A DNA stretch of 64,000 nucleotides, taken from Pogostemon cablin. Its lineage: Eukaryota > Streptophyta > Magnoliopsida > Lamiales > Lamiaceae. The stretch covers positions 16,222,465 through 16,286,464 of the forward strand of contig CM042985.1 in NCBI GenBank assembly GCA_023678885.1. The letters run 5' to 3'. Below are positions 1-11,024 of the stretch, piece after piece (positions within the stretch are counted from its first letter, which is position 1; each line of letters begins with the position of its first letter). The notes beneath the pieces are model-generated. The model saw only the letters and a list, made by a program, of their open reading frames with translations. It made no database searches and was not told the DNA's origin. Position numbers and translations under genes: made by a program.

Positions 1-1591
1 CACATAGAATAGTGAAGCTCCCCGGATCCTTCATCTTTTGCGGCAGCTTCCTTTGGATGATTGACCTGCAATTTTCCAATAAATTCACCGTTTCAATTCC
101 GGTTAAGCTCCACTTCTTCAACAATATGTCTTTAAGAAATCGGGCATAGTACGGCATCTCCATGATTGCCTCTGAGAAAGGAATGTTCAAGCTTATCTTG
201 TTCATTGTCTCTGAAAACTTCTTGAACTTCTCTTCCAATCCCTTCTTCACAAACCTGTAAGAAAATGGCAGAGGTATCTTTGTTTTGGGAATCCCCCATT
301 CATCACGATCAACCTTCTCTGCTTTTTCCTTTTCGGCTCTCAATCGCTTGGCTCTCTCCTACTTTTTCTCAGCTATTATCTCTGTACTTTGCTCCTTCCG
401 AACCACTGGAGTAGCATCAACATCATTGAGAGTATTCGGAGTAGCAACAAGCAATTTTTGGTGGGGTTCGACCAGGGTTCAACCTGTGGAACAGGTCAAA
501 CTAGGCACGTACTGGTCGAACCTTGCTTCTGGACAACAACTCTCTTTTTGAATTTGAGGTTCGACCTGGGTTCGACCTGTTGAGTAGGTCGAACCACAGG
601 CATCTAGGTCGAACTGGCCTACTGTACTCCTTCCGCCATTCAGTTCGACCAAGGTTCGACCTGTTTGATAGGTTGAACCATGATTGTCGTGGTCGAACCG
701 TTGCTGCGATAAAATAGAGTGCTCCAAGTGGTGCGGTTTGACCTGGGTTCGACCTGTTGGATAGGTCAAACCATGATTGATTTGGTCGAACCAGTGTTCT
801 GGAAAAACAGAGTACTCCGAATGATGAGGTTCGACCATGGTTCAACCTGTATGCCAGGTCGAACCTTCTAGGGGTTGGTCGAACCGAGGATTTTTAAAAA
901 CATAGTGCTCTGCATGATGAGGTTCGACCATGGTTCGACCTGAATGCCAGGTCGAACCTTCTGGGTATTGGTCAAACTGAGGATTAGTCATGTCCAAATT
1001 TGATCCCGGCCTCATCGGTCCCTCGTACTGCGTTCCCGACCTCAATGTGATGGCGTTGCAGGACCTTGGATTCTCAATACTTTGAGATGGGAACTTTCCC
1101 TTCTCAAGAATTTGAGTAAGCTTGTTAACACTTCCTGCCATCTCCCCCATCAACAATGTAAGGTCCTTCACCTGCTTAGATATAACCTCATGATTTGCAT
1201 CGATTTTCATTTCAAGTTTGGCCTCAAGGCGGTTCACTCTTTCATCATTCATGGCCATATACCTGTTCACAGTATCCTCAAAACCCGGTTTTCCTTCTTC
1301 CACCTTAGCACACGGATTAACACCCATCGGAGGTTGAATCGCATTATTCGGATTGCTCCATGAGAACTCCGGCCTCCTAGGCTGTTGATAACCACCAGGG
1401 AGATCACGATTATTAAAGTTTCCTCGATAGTTCCCTTGTTAATTCCGGTTTCCTTGATCTGGATACCTAGTCCCTTGAATACTTTGACCCATGGCATATT
1501 GTGCCTCTTCCAACTCCTCTTGGATTGGTCCATCATTCTTCAACTCTTGCTGCATGATTGGTACGCGCTGAGATAATTCGCTGATTTGCTT
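1..1591 (-). pseudogene. Athila-type gag C-terminus, tandem-repeat linker and start of pol
   Basis: This is the same reading frame as the upstream gag, interrupted by about five stops. From right to left it holds a Gly/Asn/Arg-rich stretch, a helical segment with NDERVNRLEAKLEMK, the Athila-like signature NAITLRSGTQYEGP, then an in-frame run of 31-residue repeats (440-990). Last comes the conserved start of Athila pol, with SLNIPFSEAIMEMPYYARFL and, at the window edge, LPQKMKDPGSFTIL. Each recognisable stop replaces a Gln or Arg codon (CAA or CAG to TAA or TAG, CGA to TGA). Protease, reverse transcriptase and integrase would lie to the left of base 1. Confidence 0.8.
440..990. repeat. 93-bp tandem repeat encoding 31-residue units between gag and pol
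   Basis: A motif of paired GGTTCGACC and GGTCGAACC recurs at about 473, 566, 650, 742, 836 and 929, spaced 84 to 94 bases. On the minus strand each unit reads as a 31-residue block built on GRTxVEPHHxExxVF and RFDQxxxGSTY. The repeat length is a multiple of three in most units, so it keeps the gag-pol frame. The same GGTTCGACC/GGTCGAACC words appear in the LTR of this element (3720-3870) and in the LTR of the neighbouring one (8330-8580). Confidence 0.85.
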
Positions 1592-2368
1592 CTATTGAGA
1601 TTCAAGTAGCTTGTTGATATTGGACAAGCTAGAGACGATATCATCCTCTCTACTTGTTTTCACCATTGCTTGTTCAACCTTAGCTACCTCACCAAGGACA
1701 TAAGTACTTCTAACTCTATCAGTTGGCCAATCCCTCGAATTTATCAAAATATCTTCAAACAACTTTTTGGCCTCTACGGATGACTTTGTAAGCAATGCTC
1801 TATTAGAAGAAGCATCCAATAACACTCGTGAATCACAGTCCAATCCATTGTAGAATATACTGATATATTGAGCTTTAGATAGCCCATGTTGAGGACACTT
1901 CCTAAGCATGTCCTTGAATCTATCCCATGCTTCATGAAATTTTTCACCTCCACCCATAGCAAATTGGTGAATGTCTTGCTTCATCTTAAACACCTTTGAA
2001 GGTGGCATGTACTTCTCCAAGAACCTCAACTGCAGTTGCTCCCAAGTGGTGCACTCAGCTGCGTTGATAGTGTCGTACCAATCTCTCGCCTTTCCAGTAA
2101 GCGAGAATTTGAACAAAAGGATCTTCCTAGCATCTTCATGTTCTCCTGCATCTTTTTGAGTACTTGCATATCCCAAGAACTTGTTCAGATGCTGCTGTGG
2201 ATCCTCGAAAGACCCTCCTGAAAAGGAGTTCCTTTCTATCATACTAATAAGAGCGGGATGAAGATCGAAAGCTGAATTAGTTCCCCTCACTCCTAGAAGC
2301 CCAATATTTCCAGCCCCATTGTTTCTGAAAACCTCTCGGATGGCTAGATTATCCGGATTCACTGCCAT
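1592..2368 (-). pseudogene. Athila-type gag, N-terminal and central part
   Basis: This open frame of about 258 codons encodes the capsid-like part of a retrotransposon Gag. After an N-terminal stretch it shows the plant Retrotrans_gag pattern: a WYDTINAAECTTWEQL segment near residues 97-112, RFLEKYMPP, then a long helical region with EAWDRFKDMLRKCPQHGL and FYNGL, as in Athila/Tat Gag proteins. The frame is closed by TAG just after residue 258, but the same frame continues past it with Gag C-terminal sequence, so the stop is a lesion (probably a Gln codon turned to TAG) and not the natural end. The start ATG at 2368 follows the leader and primer-binding site by the usual distance. Confidence 0.85.
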
Positions 2369-2658
2369 GTTGACTGTCTCTACTCCCGAATTAACTTCAG
2401 TTGTAGCTTCAATTGTCTGTGAGTTCTACTCGTCAACTTCAACTCCAAAATTTAGAGCTTCAGTTGTATCAATATTCTTTGCCTTGCTCTTCTTCTTCTT
2501 ATTCTTTCTTGACGATGCTCCGATTTCAGAATTATAGGGTTCAAGTTCACCTTTCTTTGATCTCGTGAGCATGCACCTAAAAAGAACTAGAATTAAAATA
2601 GCAAAACAAGAAAAATAGCCCTAATAAACTAGAAATAACAAAAAGATATTTTAAGCCG

Positions 2659-2676
2659 TCCCCGGCAAAGGCGCAA
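2659..2676 (-). other. Primer-binding site, tRNA-Asp type, of the left Athila element
   Basis: On the minus strand, six bases after the end of the LTR, the sequence reads TTGCGCCTTTGCCGGGGA. It differs at two positions from the Athila/Tat consensus that pairs with the 3' end of tRNA-Asp. Its place directly after the LTR fixes the LTR end at 2683. Confidence 0.8.
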
Positions 2677-2682
2677 AAAACT

Positions 2683-4080
2683 TGATGGGCGTTTTCTCAA
2701 CACACAACTTTAATCCCCAAGTATGAAGGATATCAATTGTAGTTTCGAAGGTGACTAAGTTAAATATCGAATCCACGGGACGGCTAAATATCACTTTAGT
2801 TATTTTCTAGCAATTATGACTATGTTGAGAATTGTAATTATTGGTTTGAACTAAGTAACAATTAAAATAATAAATAACAAGAACAAGAAAATAGTGGTTA
2901 TGATCAAATAAGATGATAGGTAGTTCGTCAAGCAATCCAGTTTCATTCATTAATTCATACTTTCATATGTCGATGTCCGAATCTGCCTTGTAGTTTATGG
3001 ATACATCGCTAGACCATACAAATCTATTCTATAGACTCAAATAGATAAGCTTTTGACGCGTGTGAGTATCCTCAGAGCAAGACATATACTTTACCTCCCT
3101 TTCTAGGTACTATCATAATCAATTATTTCCCGTGCACTTAGTACTCTAACTCGATTTGATCTCCCTTTTTAGGTACTATAAAGTTATACTCTTAATCCTA
3201 CTTGTTAATCCGAATTCAATTCAATTAACAAACATTCATATAAGACAGTTCTAATAAAATCTCGGAATCCCTTCACTTAGAATTATAACAATAAACCCTG
3301 CTCATTAGTGAACGCACTCAACCAATAACCATGTCATGCATTCAGACTCTACACAACGATTATTGATGCACAAAACGACTATGAGTATGGATTAAAAATG
3401 TGCAATCTTATATAAAATAAACCACAAGTAGTGTTGTACGGAGTATACACACGAAATACAAATTAACTCATGAAACCTTCATAACCCCAGAACTACCGAA
3501 GTGGCTCTAGCCCATGATTGATCTAGGAACAATCATGGTTAGATGGAAGCTCTCTTGTATTGTGTTGTTGGTGATTGGTGATATGTGTGGGCGTGTTTCT
3601 TGACTGCATGAGCCTTCTTTTATACTTGTAATCACGTCTCTAGGGCTTGGAATGGGCTTTTCAAGTGATCCCACGCATTTTGGCCTCGAAAATCTGGATA
3701 AGGTAAGTTCCCGCATGTCGGTTCAACCTCGTCAAACAAGTCAAACCACTGGCCACAGGTCGAACCACAGGTCGAACCCACCTACTGGAATTACTCTGCA
3801 CTTGGTTCGACCTCTTGTACAGGTCGAAACCCTCGGGTCTTGGTCGAACCACAGGTCGAACCCACCTCTCTCCTTGGCGGTTCGCGTGATCTCGACTTCA
3901 TCTCTTCGATTCTTGGCACTTCCACTCCGATTTTGCTATGAAAACCACTTAAATAGCTCCACTAACACCTGATACATGCTAATTCACAATATATATAGGT
4001 TTTCCACCTATTTCCACCTCAAAACTCTCCAAAACTAGCACAAAACATGGTGCCAAACTTGTGAATTTACACACTCATCA
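2683..4080 (-). repeat. 5' LTR of the left Athila element
   Basis: On the minus strand it starts TGATGAGTGTGTAAATTC at 4080 and ends CGCCCATCA at 2683, about 1.4 kb with TG..CA termini. It is homologous in inverted orientation to the LTR at 8134-9795, most clearly over the last few hundred bases (the TTGAGAAAACGCCCA terminus and the stretch of short phrases about three hundred bases before it). Around 3720-3870 it carries a cluster of GGTTCGACC/GGTCGAACC words. Confidence 0.85.
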
Positions 4081-4938
4081 GTATTCCAAGGGGGAGTTGT
4101 ACGTGCTCTGGTGTACGTTGAATGGAATCCGCTTCAATGTTGTGGCTTACTTTTTCCAGCAGCTGTACAAGTTCGCTACTCATGGGTTCCAGAGAGTCAA
4201 CATTGGAGGGCTGATTATTCCATTAGTGGAGTACTATCGAGTTGATTTGAGTAGGCATAGGCAGATCCGAGGGGATCCTGACTTGATTTTGTCATCCTGT
4301 GTGAGGATGAGGTTAGTTCAGCAGATGGATGATGTTTGGATGTTCATTCATTGCAAGAATCCTATCTCTTTTTGGTTTCCATTGTCGATTGTTGATCTCA
4401 GTACTATTCGGATCAACACCAATCTATTGATGTTCATTCATGGCAAGAATTCTATTTTTTTTATTTCCAAGACTTGTTGGAAGAGAAAAATTGGAGACTT
4501 CTTGCTGAGATGCACCTACATGGAGTCCACATTGATGAAGATATGATTTTGGTAGGTGATTCAGCTAATTTCATTGACAAGAATCAGCCACAGCAGCCAG
4601 CTTATGAGTACTCAGAGATGGATTTTCCTCCGATGCAGCCACCGCAGCAGCCATAGCCATAGCATGAGTATTACAAGCCACCACCATAACAGTAACAGGA
4701 TTTCTAGCATGCCAAAGATCACTTTTATCGGGAGCAGTTCAGATTGATGAACGAGCATTTTGCCACTTTGAATGCGAAACAGCAAGAGACGAATCAACAG
4801 CTGGCATTGGTAAATACAAATTACGTTGCGCTCAATCTCTGATATGATGCTATGGATAGTAGATTGGGAGATCTTAATGAGAATTATGAAGCTTTAGACA
4901 GGAAGATCGATATCTTGCAAAGGGATTTAGATGATTGA
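4081..4938 (+). pseudogene. Post-pol open reading frame of Athila-type element (decayed)
   Basis: The first 80 codons read well: SKGELYVLWCTLNGIRFNV, then IGGLIIPLVEYYRVDL. This pattern matches the plant-specific domain found in the open reading frame that follows pol in Athila-like elements (often described as an env-position or plant transposon protein; function unknown). After that the frame shifts. The C-terminal part continues with a Pro/Gln-rich stretch around 4590-4690 and a predicted coiled coil ending near 4938, with in-frame stops. The natural start is lost, since the left end is an insertion junction. The family assignment rests on pattern memory only. Confidence 0.55.
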
Positions 4939-6171
4939 CGCAATAATGATGATGGTCCGGAGGAGTAATGGCGCTAGGTTTTTTATCTTTGTCTATTTTT
5001 TTGCATCTCCATTCTCTTTTTCACTTTAGAGGTTGGGTTCTGAAGTGGGTGATTGAGTATTTGTTGAGATTTATGCATGGGTGGTTTGTGCTTCATATTT
5101 ATTGATGATGATGGATACATTGGATATGTTTGATTTGGATGTTGATTAGCTTGATTTGGAGAGTATGATGTTACTTCTTGATTATGCATGTGCACTTGTT
5201 TTTGATTCATGTTGATTTTATTGATGATAGGCATGTACCATTATTATAGTCTATGTAGATGTTGAAGTTGATTGCATGTTATGAAGAGTGCTTAGGAATC
5301 TATTACCCACGTGAGAATTTGAGTCTTATGAAATAATGCTACATCAATGCATGATAGTTTATTCTTGTGAGTGTCGTTCATATGTTCGTATTCTAGAACT
5401 TGATTTGGAGTCTTGTTTGAAATTCGTGGTTGGTAGATGCTAGGACATGATCTTAGGTCATTTTTTATGATTGAGCCATTTAGCCAAATTTTATCCTACC
5501 TTATAGTTTATATCATTGGAAGCCCCGTTGAGACTTTAAAAGCTTTTTGTTAGGCAAACCTATGATAAAAAGCCTTTATTACCTTTCTTTAGCTTTGAAA
5601 TACCCTATTTACTAGTAGAGAGTTGAGGTGAATAAATTATTAAGTGATGAAATTGAAGAAAATAAGGAAGGAAAATTGTGCTAGTGATGAGTAAAAAAGA
5701 TAGTGGTTAAATCTTATTAAGGGTAGCGCATGAAACTGGTGCCCTGATTGCTTAAAAGGGTAGTGCATGGAATTGGACCCTTGTACTTTGAAGTAGAAGA
5801 AAGTTGTTGATTCCAAGTAAAGCAGAAGAAGAAGTGTTGAAAGGATCATGAGAATTATGAAGGAGAAATTATGAATGCTGTTTGATGAAAAGCAACTCTC
5901 CAAGGTAATTTTCTACTAGTGAAGTTAGTCACTTTATCTATATTTTCCTACCTTTACCAAAGAGCCAACATTACAACATAAAGAACAAGTCCTTTGTGAT
6001 CCTAGTGTTGAAACAATTATGAATGGATTTTTGAGACCTTTGCCAAGCTTATGGTTACGCGAATATATGAATTGATTTTGAGCATATATACTAACCCTTT
6101 GAAAGTATATATCTTTTACACTTGAGCACGAGAGTAACGATCGGCGTGAAATTCACCTAGATTTTTGGGCT
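4939..6171 (+). other. Non-coding 3' region of the second Athila element
   Basis: No reading frame of interest is present. The stretch is AT-rich and typical of the long spacer between the post-pol frame and the polypurine tract of Athila elements. It includes a conserved-looking segment around 5490-5610 that I associate with this family. Nothing else is recognised. Confidence 0.5.
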
Positions 6172-7911
6172 TGATTGAATGAATTTATTTGGACTTAATT
6201 CAATAATTAAGCATGATTTTAATGAAAATACTATTAATTGCATGATTATTTGGAGAGATGAATTTTTATTTATTTTTGCAGAAAAATGGGTGTTTTTGAG
6301 CGTGAAAGAGCGATGGAAGAAACGGGAATTAAATTGGGATGAAAACAAGAAAATAAATGGTTGAAGCTGAAAATACAACATAATTTATAAGGAGCTACGA
6401 CAACACTTTTTCTGGGCATTGTGAAAGAAAGGCATAGACAACGGCTGAAAGCGTTGTCTTTTAGGACATTGGAAATATTACCGTATGTACGAAACAGAGC
6501 AAAGATTGAAGATTCTGTAGGAGAAACTCGTTCGAGTTTTTCACTCCTCGGTTGAATTTGAGGGCAGGAATTGAACATGCGACCTCACGCATGCATGAGC
6601 GTGCCTTCAGCCACTGGGCTACAACTGATTTATGCAACCAAACTGTATGGATATCTTATTTATCCCAATCTCCTGGAATCAATTTTTGAGCCAAAAAGCC
6701 CATTTCTCCACTTAAACCCATTTATCCACTTTAGCCCATTACACCATTTTTGCCCTAATCCTCCACAAATATATATTGTCTCATTCTCACTTTTGGAGTG
6801 AGAATCTCATTCCCATTCCTGCTCTTGGAGGCACACACACACCACACCCATTTTCATACAAACTCCACATAATTCCTCCATCCATTTCATTCTCCATTAA
6901 ATAGTTGAGATCCCTCCCCCTTTGGGGTGAGGGATCCGTAGTTTTAAAATTTTTCTAGATTAGGAATTTATTGTTTTCCAAGAAGGTGGGGACACCAAGG
7001 AAAGGATGATCCTCATGGATGTAAAAACTTCATCAAGGTGCAATCTAATCTTATTTATTATTTTTTTATTTTCTATGTTCTGGTGGTTGATTGAAGGCAT
7101 GATTATTGATTAAATTATGAAAATATCTTGATTGAATTTTCGACTATGATTAGGTTTTATTTATGGAATATGTATGCATGCTTTAATTTGGGATTAATGT
7201 CTTTGATATTAGTGCAAATGTGATTAGGTTGTGTATTGTGTATCAACATGTCTTGATGTTGCTTTCACCTTAGTTGTTTTACATGATTATCATATGTGAG
7301 TTTTTTTTTCATTTATTGCATGAGGATTAATATGGGGGGAGTTTGGCCAAAACCTTCCTATGTTTAGAACTGTATAAATGAACATTAATGAGATTAATCA
7401 AGCCTGATAATAAAGTTAGTGAAGGGAACCAAGCCAATGTGAGTATAGTACCTAGAAAGGGAACATAGGAAAACGTCCCTGCCTCAAAGAGAAAATTCTT
7501 CGTGATAATATCTCTAGTAGGTATATTAATATCCATAAGTGCCTATGGGAATTGTGAGCATTGGAGACGATCTAATGAGCCATTTTTACTTGCATCCTAT
7601 TCATCTTGTGAAAGAGCTTAGGTGTAGGCATGATTTAGTGATCGCCCTTAACATGATTGGTTTAAAAATGGAAACAATTAAAGATGTTGAATGATTGATT
7701 ATATGTGTATCATGATCACTACCATGTCATTGAAAATCCAAAAATATGTAATTAGATTTATTTTTTCATGCATTTTATTTTCTTTTATTTTTAAACCTCC
7801 TTTTCAATCGTCTCTAACTAATCACGATACTATATCTAAAGGCTATGAATCCTAAATTCCCTTGGGTTGATATTTTGTTGCTTGGTCACCCCAACTATTA
7901 ACGACCAATCA
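6172..7911 (+). repeat. Probable solo LTR inserted in the Athila 3' spacer
   Basis: This block interrupts the Athila spacer, which resumes at about 7912. It begins TGATTGAATG and ends GACCAATCA, so the ends form TGATT..AATCA. The final 60 bases resemble the 3' end of the solo LTR at 11025-12678 (a CTTGGGTT..GAT..TTGGTCA pattern before the terminal AATCA). It contains a TATA-like box near 6766 and a long pyrimidine-rich run after it. No matching target duplication could be found, so the borders are approximate. Confidence 0.45.
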
Positions 7912-8111
7912 AGTAAACACTTACCTAGTGAGCTAGATGTTTTGCACTTATAAAAGTATTGTGGTTGATGGATATTTTGCATGGATAAAAGGTATGATGG
8001 ATGCATGTTTTGAATTGATATAATTGCATGTGTTAGAATAGGTTGTGCTTGTTTTAAGAATGTTGTGATTACACTCTCTTGCTTTGTTTTAATTTTGTTG
8101 CCTTGGGATGA

Positions 8112-8133
8112 GCAACGTGTAAGTTTGGAAATT
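8112..8133 (+). other. Degraded polypurine tract of the second Athila element
   Basis: Just before the 3' LTR the sequence GAGCAACGTGTAAGTTTGGA matches the position and part of the sequence of the Athila polypurine region (gagcaa..aagtttgggg), with several substitutions. Confidence 0.5.
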
Positions 8134-9795
8134 TGATGAGAGTGATAATTCATGTGTTTTAAGCTCCGATTTATGTGAAAATTGAGTATGATTTAGTCTA
8201 TTATCAAGAAAAATTGGGATGTTTATGGAAAATTCACGAATCAGATGCTACTGAGACTATTTGAGCATATTTATACAGGAAAACAAGTCTTAAATGCTCG
8301 GAATTGGAAAACACGATTTTCGTGGCATTGTTCGACCTGGAGTGGCTGTTCGACCAGCATCAGCTAAGTCGAACAAAGGAGATGAAGTCAAACGGGAGGT
8401 GTATCAACTTACAGAGAGGTCATTCAATTAGTGAATCTCATTCGACCAGAAGAAGTCAAGTCGAATTGAGGAAGTCAAGTCGAACGGGAAGCAGAGACAA
8501 AGTCTAGTTTATAGACATGTCGTTCGACCTCAGTTCGACCAAGAGGGTCCCATTCGACCAAGCCAGGTTTGGTCAAATGGCGACATGTCAGCTCCAAAAT
8601 ATTTGAATTTCACCTCCAGTGCGTGCATGTGTATGTTTTCTGAGAAAAAGCCCAGTAAGGATCCATGAGGAAAAGTTACAAGTATAAAAAGAGGTGCTGA
8701 TCACACAAAAAAGAGAGTTAGATTCCACATCCATCCTACACTACATTCAAACCCTAACTCCATCTGTAGGAGCTGTAGAGAGATATTCGTGCAGTGAATC
8801 AAGTGAGAATCAAGTGAAGATTCAAAACGGAGTGAGAGGCGACGGTGGCCGCTTCTAGGGTTTACTTTGCAACTTAATCTTTCTTGTAATTTTCAAGACT
8901 ATGGGTAAGATCTATCCAAATGCCATGAATGTCTTCGAAACGTCATGGGATAGAACCGCTTTGATAGTTCTAGGGTTATGATGGTTTTTATCTAGTTAAT
9001 TGAACTTCCGTATGTATCTCCGTACAACATTACTTGTGGTTTATTTTTATATAAGACTTTACTTTATTAATTCATACTCAGAGTTATTTTATGCATCATT
9101 AACTATTATGTAGAGCCTGAATACATATCTTGGTTATTGATTGAATGTATTCATTGCTGAGCAGGATTACATGTTATGATTCTAAGTGAGGGAACTCCGA
9201 AGCTTCATTAGAACTATCTTGTATGAATACTTATTAATTGAATTGAATTCAAGTTAGTAAGTAGAATAAAGAGGATAATTATATAGTACATATAAAGGGA
9301 GATCATATCGGGTTAGAGTACTTAGTGCATAGAAAATAATTGATACTGATAGTACCTAGAAAGGGGGTGTAGTTATATCTCTTGCTCTGCGGTAATTCAC
9401 ACGTGTTACATGTTTATCTGCTTGTGTCTATAGAGTAGATTTTCATGGCTTAGTGATGCATTCATAGTCCACAAGGTAGAGTCGGACATTGACATAGTGA
9501 AGGGAGATTAATTAGTGAAACTGAATGGCCCGAAGAGCTACATATCTTCTCACTTGAGCAACTCTCATTTATCTCTATTGTCTCTATTTTATTTATTATT
9601 TTATTATTTGTTCATTAGTTTAATAACTATTCTCCACTTAAATTACCAACAATAGTTTCTCATAGATTAGATAATAATAAATTGTTAACCAATTGTTCCT
9701 TGGGTTCGATAAATATAACTTGGTCGCTTATCTAAGCTACAATCGCATCCTTCAAACTTAGGGATTAAAATTGTATGTTGAGAAAACGCCCAACA
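8134..9795 (+). repeat. 3' LTR of the second Athila element
   Basis: It starts TGATGAGAGTGATAATTCATG after the polypurine tract and ends CGCCCAACA, about 1.66 kb. It is the inverted relative of the LTR at 2683-4080; both share the terminal TTGAGAAAACGCCCA and a cluster of TTCGACC/GTCGAA words (8330-8580). The two are clearly diverged, so they belong to different insertions or subfamilies. Confidence 0.8.
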
Positions 9796-10610
9796 CAAAT
9801 CAAGTCCAGCAGGCCTAATTAAATTAAATAGGCTCAAATCAAGTCCAGCAGGACTAATTAATGGAGTTTTATCGATTATAAATTAAGTAGGCCCGTATCC
9901 AATCCAGCAGGCTTAATTAAAGGAGAAAAGCCCTACATATCTTTTCGAGGAGAAAATATCTCACAAGTGGTTATTTCCTCTACCTATAAATAAGGGCCTT
10001 CAGTCCTCATTCCATTCACTCTAAAAATCCTGAAGACCTAAAAAATTCTAAAGATCAAGTCAAGCGAAGATCAAGATAGAGTCACGCGAAGATCAAGATC
10101 AAGTTCAAGATCAAGAGAAGACTAAGTCAAGTCAAGAACACTCAAGATCCTCAAGTCAAGAACACTCAAGATCTTTAAGTCAAGTTTAAGTCATCTTCAA
10201 GTCAAGAACAGCCTCCGATCAAGGATCAAGGTGCTAAGCCTCTCCGATCCGGCGTTCTTTGTATCAAATTCATCAAGCAGTCTCTGTGAAGTCAACGCTC
10301 TACCAAATTGAGCGTCGTACTTCACAACAAATCTTCAAGTCAACGTTCGATTCGAATAAAGGCTCGATGCCTCTGGATAAACGTTATAAATCCCTCAAAT
10401 CAGAGCTCGGACGAGCTTTATATGAAGATCCAGCTCCGAAAGTTGAAAAGGTCTAGAAAGTCAACTCAAGAGAGGAATCAGAGGATAAATAGAAGTTGTT
10501 TACCTAAATTCTCAAGTTCAATCCATATCAGATTATCTTTGTAATATCTTTTGTGTTTATTATTAAATAAATACAAATTTTGTTGTTACAAATTCATTAT
10601 AATCTTAACA
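9796..10610 (+). repeat. LTR-like block with TATA box and TCAAG-rich leader
   Basis: The block has the architecture of a retrotransposon promoter region: repeats of AGTCCAGCAGGCCTAATT at 9800-9930, a TATAAATAA box at 9985-9993, a short leader, then a 150-base run of degenerate TCAAGATCAAGTCAAG words (10050-10210) and an AATAAA near 10566. No protein frame is convincing. It may be an LTR truncated by the Athila insertion, but no terminal repeats or target duplication were found. Confidence 0.35.
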
Positions 10611-10730
10611 AAGATTTTTATAATAGATTGCTCTCAATAGCAAACTGAGTAATAATCAAATCATTATTATCCCACATAAAACCTTGATAATTTATCATAA
10701 TATATTCATGCAATCATAATAGAGATAATG

Positions 10731-10778
<48 letters not shown>

Positions 10779-11019
10779 CCCACATTATAACAAATTGCTA
10801 TCGTAACTTATCTGACACGTTAAGGATTATAATATATCATGAGTAGCTAAACAGATAAATTAGACATTTCATTAAAGCAAGCTATTTATATGTTATAATA
10901 TAAGTGTGTACCATAATATCTAAAAAATTTCATAATTTTGATTTTATCTTCATCAACATAAAATTATACATTAGGCGACTAGATATCACACATTAAGCAT
11001 ACAGTCAATTAATGTATGC
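10611..11019. other. AT-rich sequence with ATT microsatellite
   Basis: No gene is seen. The region is AT-rich and includes a pure (ATT)n run of about 15 units at 10731-10775. It is interrupted at 11020 by the solo LTR and continues after it at 12684. Confidence 0.6.
10731..10775. repeat. (ATT)n microsatellite
   Basis: About fifteen uninterrupted ATT units. Confidence 0.95.
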
Positions 11020-11024
11020 ACAAC

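Larger units (their letters stand above)
1..4080 (-). mobile_element. Athila-type Ty3/gypsy element, 5' portion
   Basis: Read on the minus strand, the order is LTR (4080 to 2683), a primer-binding site, about 290 bases of leader, gag, and the start of pol running off the left edge. The gag domain and the start of pol resemble the Athila/Tat branch of plant Ty3/gypsy elements, and the primer-binding site of the tRNA-Asp type fits. The LTR abuts the 3' open reading frame of a second, plus-strand Athila element at 4081, so this copy inserted into the other one. The second LTR and second target duplication lie outside the window. Several in-frame stops show it is dead. Confidence 0.85.
4081..9795 (+). 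mobile_element. Second Athila-type element, 3' portion
   Basis: On the plus strand the order is a decayed open reading frame in the post-pol position, a long non-coding stretch, a probable solo LTR inserted into that stretch, a degraded polypurine tract and the 3' LTR. The left part of this element is missing from the window because the minus-strand Athila element has inserted at 4080/4081. It is older than the inserted copy and its reading frame is more broken. Confidence 0.75.

Noticed and set aside
440..990. GTTCGACC words as possible RNA polymerase III B boxes or tRNA-derived elements
   Set aside because: The word resembles a B box, but no A box or tRNA fold is found and the repeat is translated in frame with gag-pol.
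8304..8507. 67-codon frame in the Athila LTR
   Set aside because: Lies in the repeat cluster of an LTR and has no counterpart in the related LTR.
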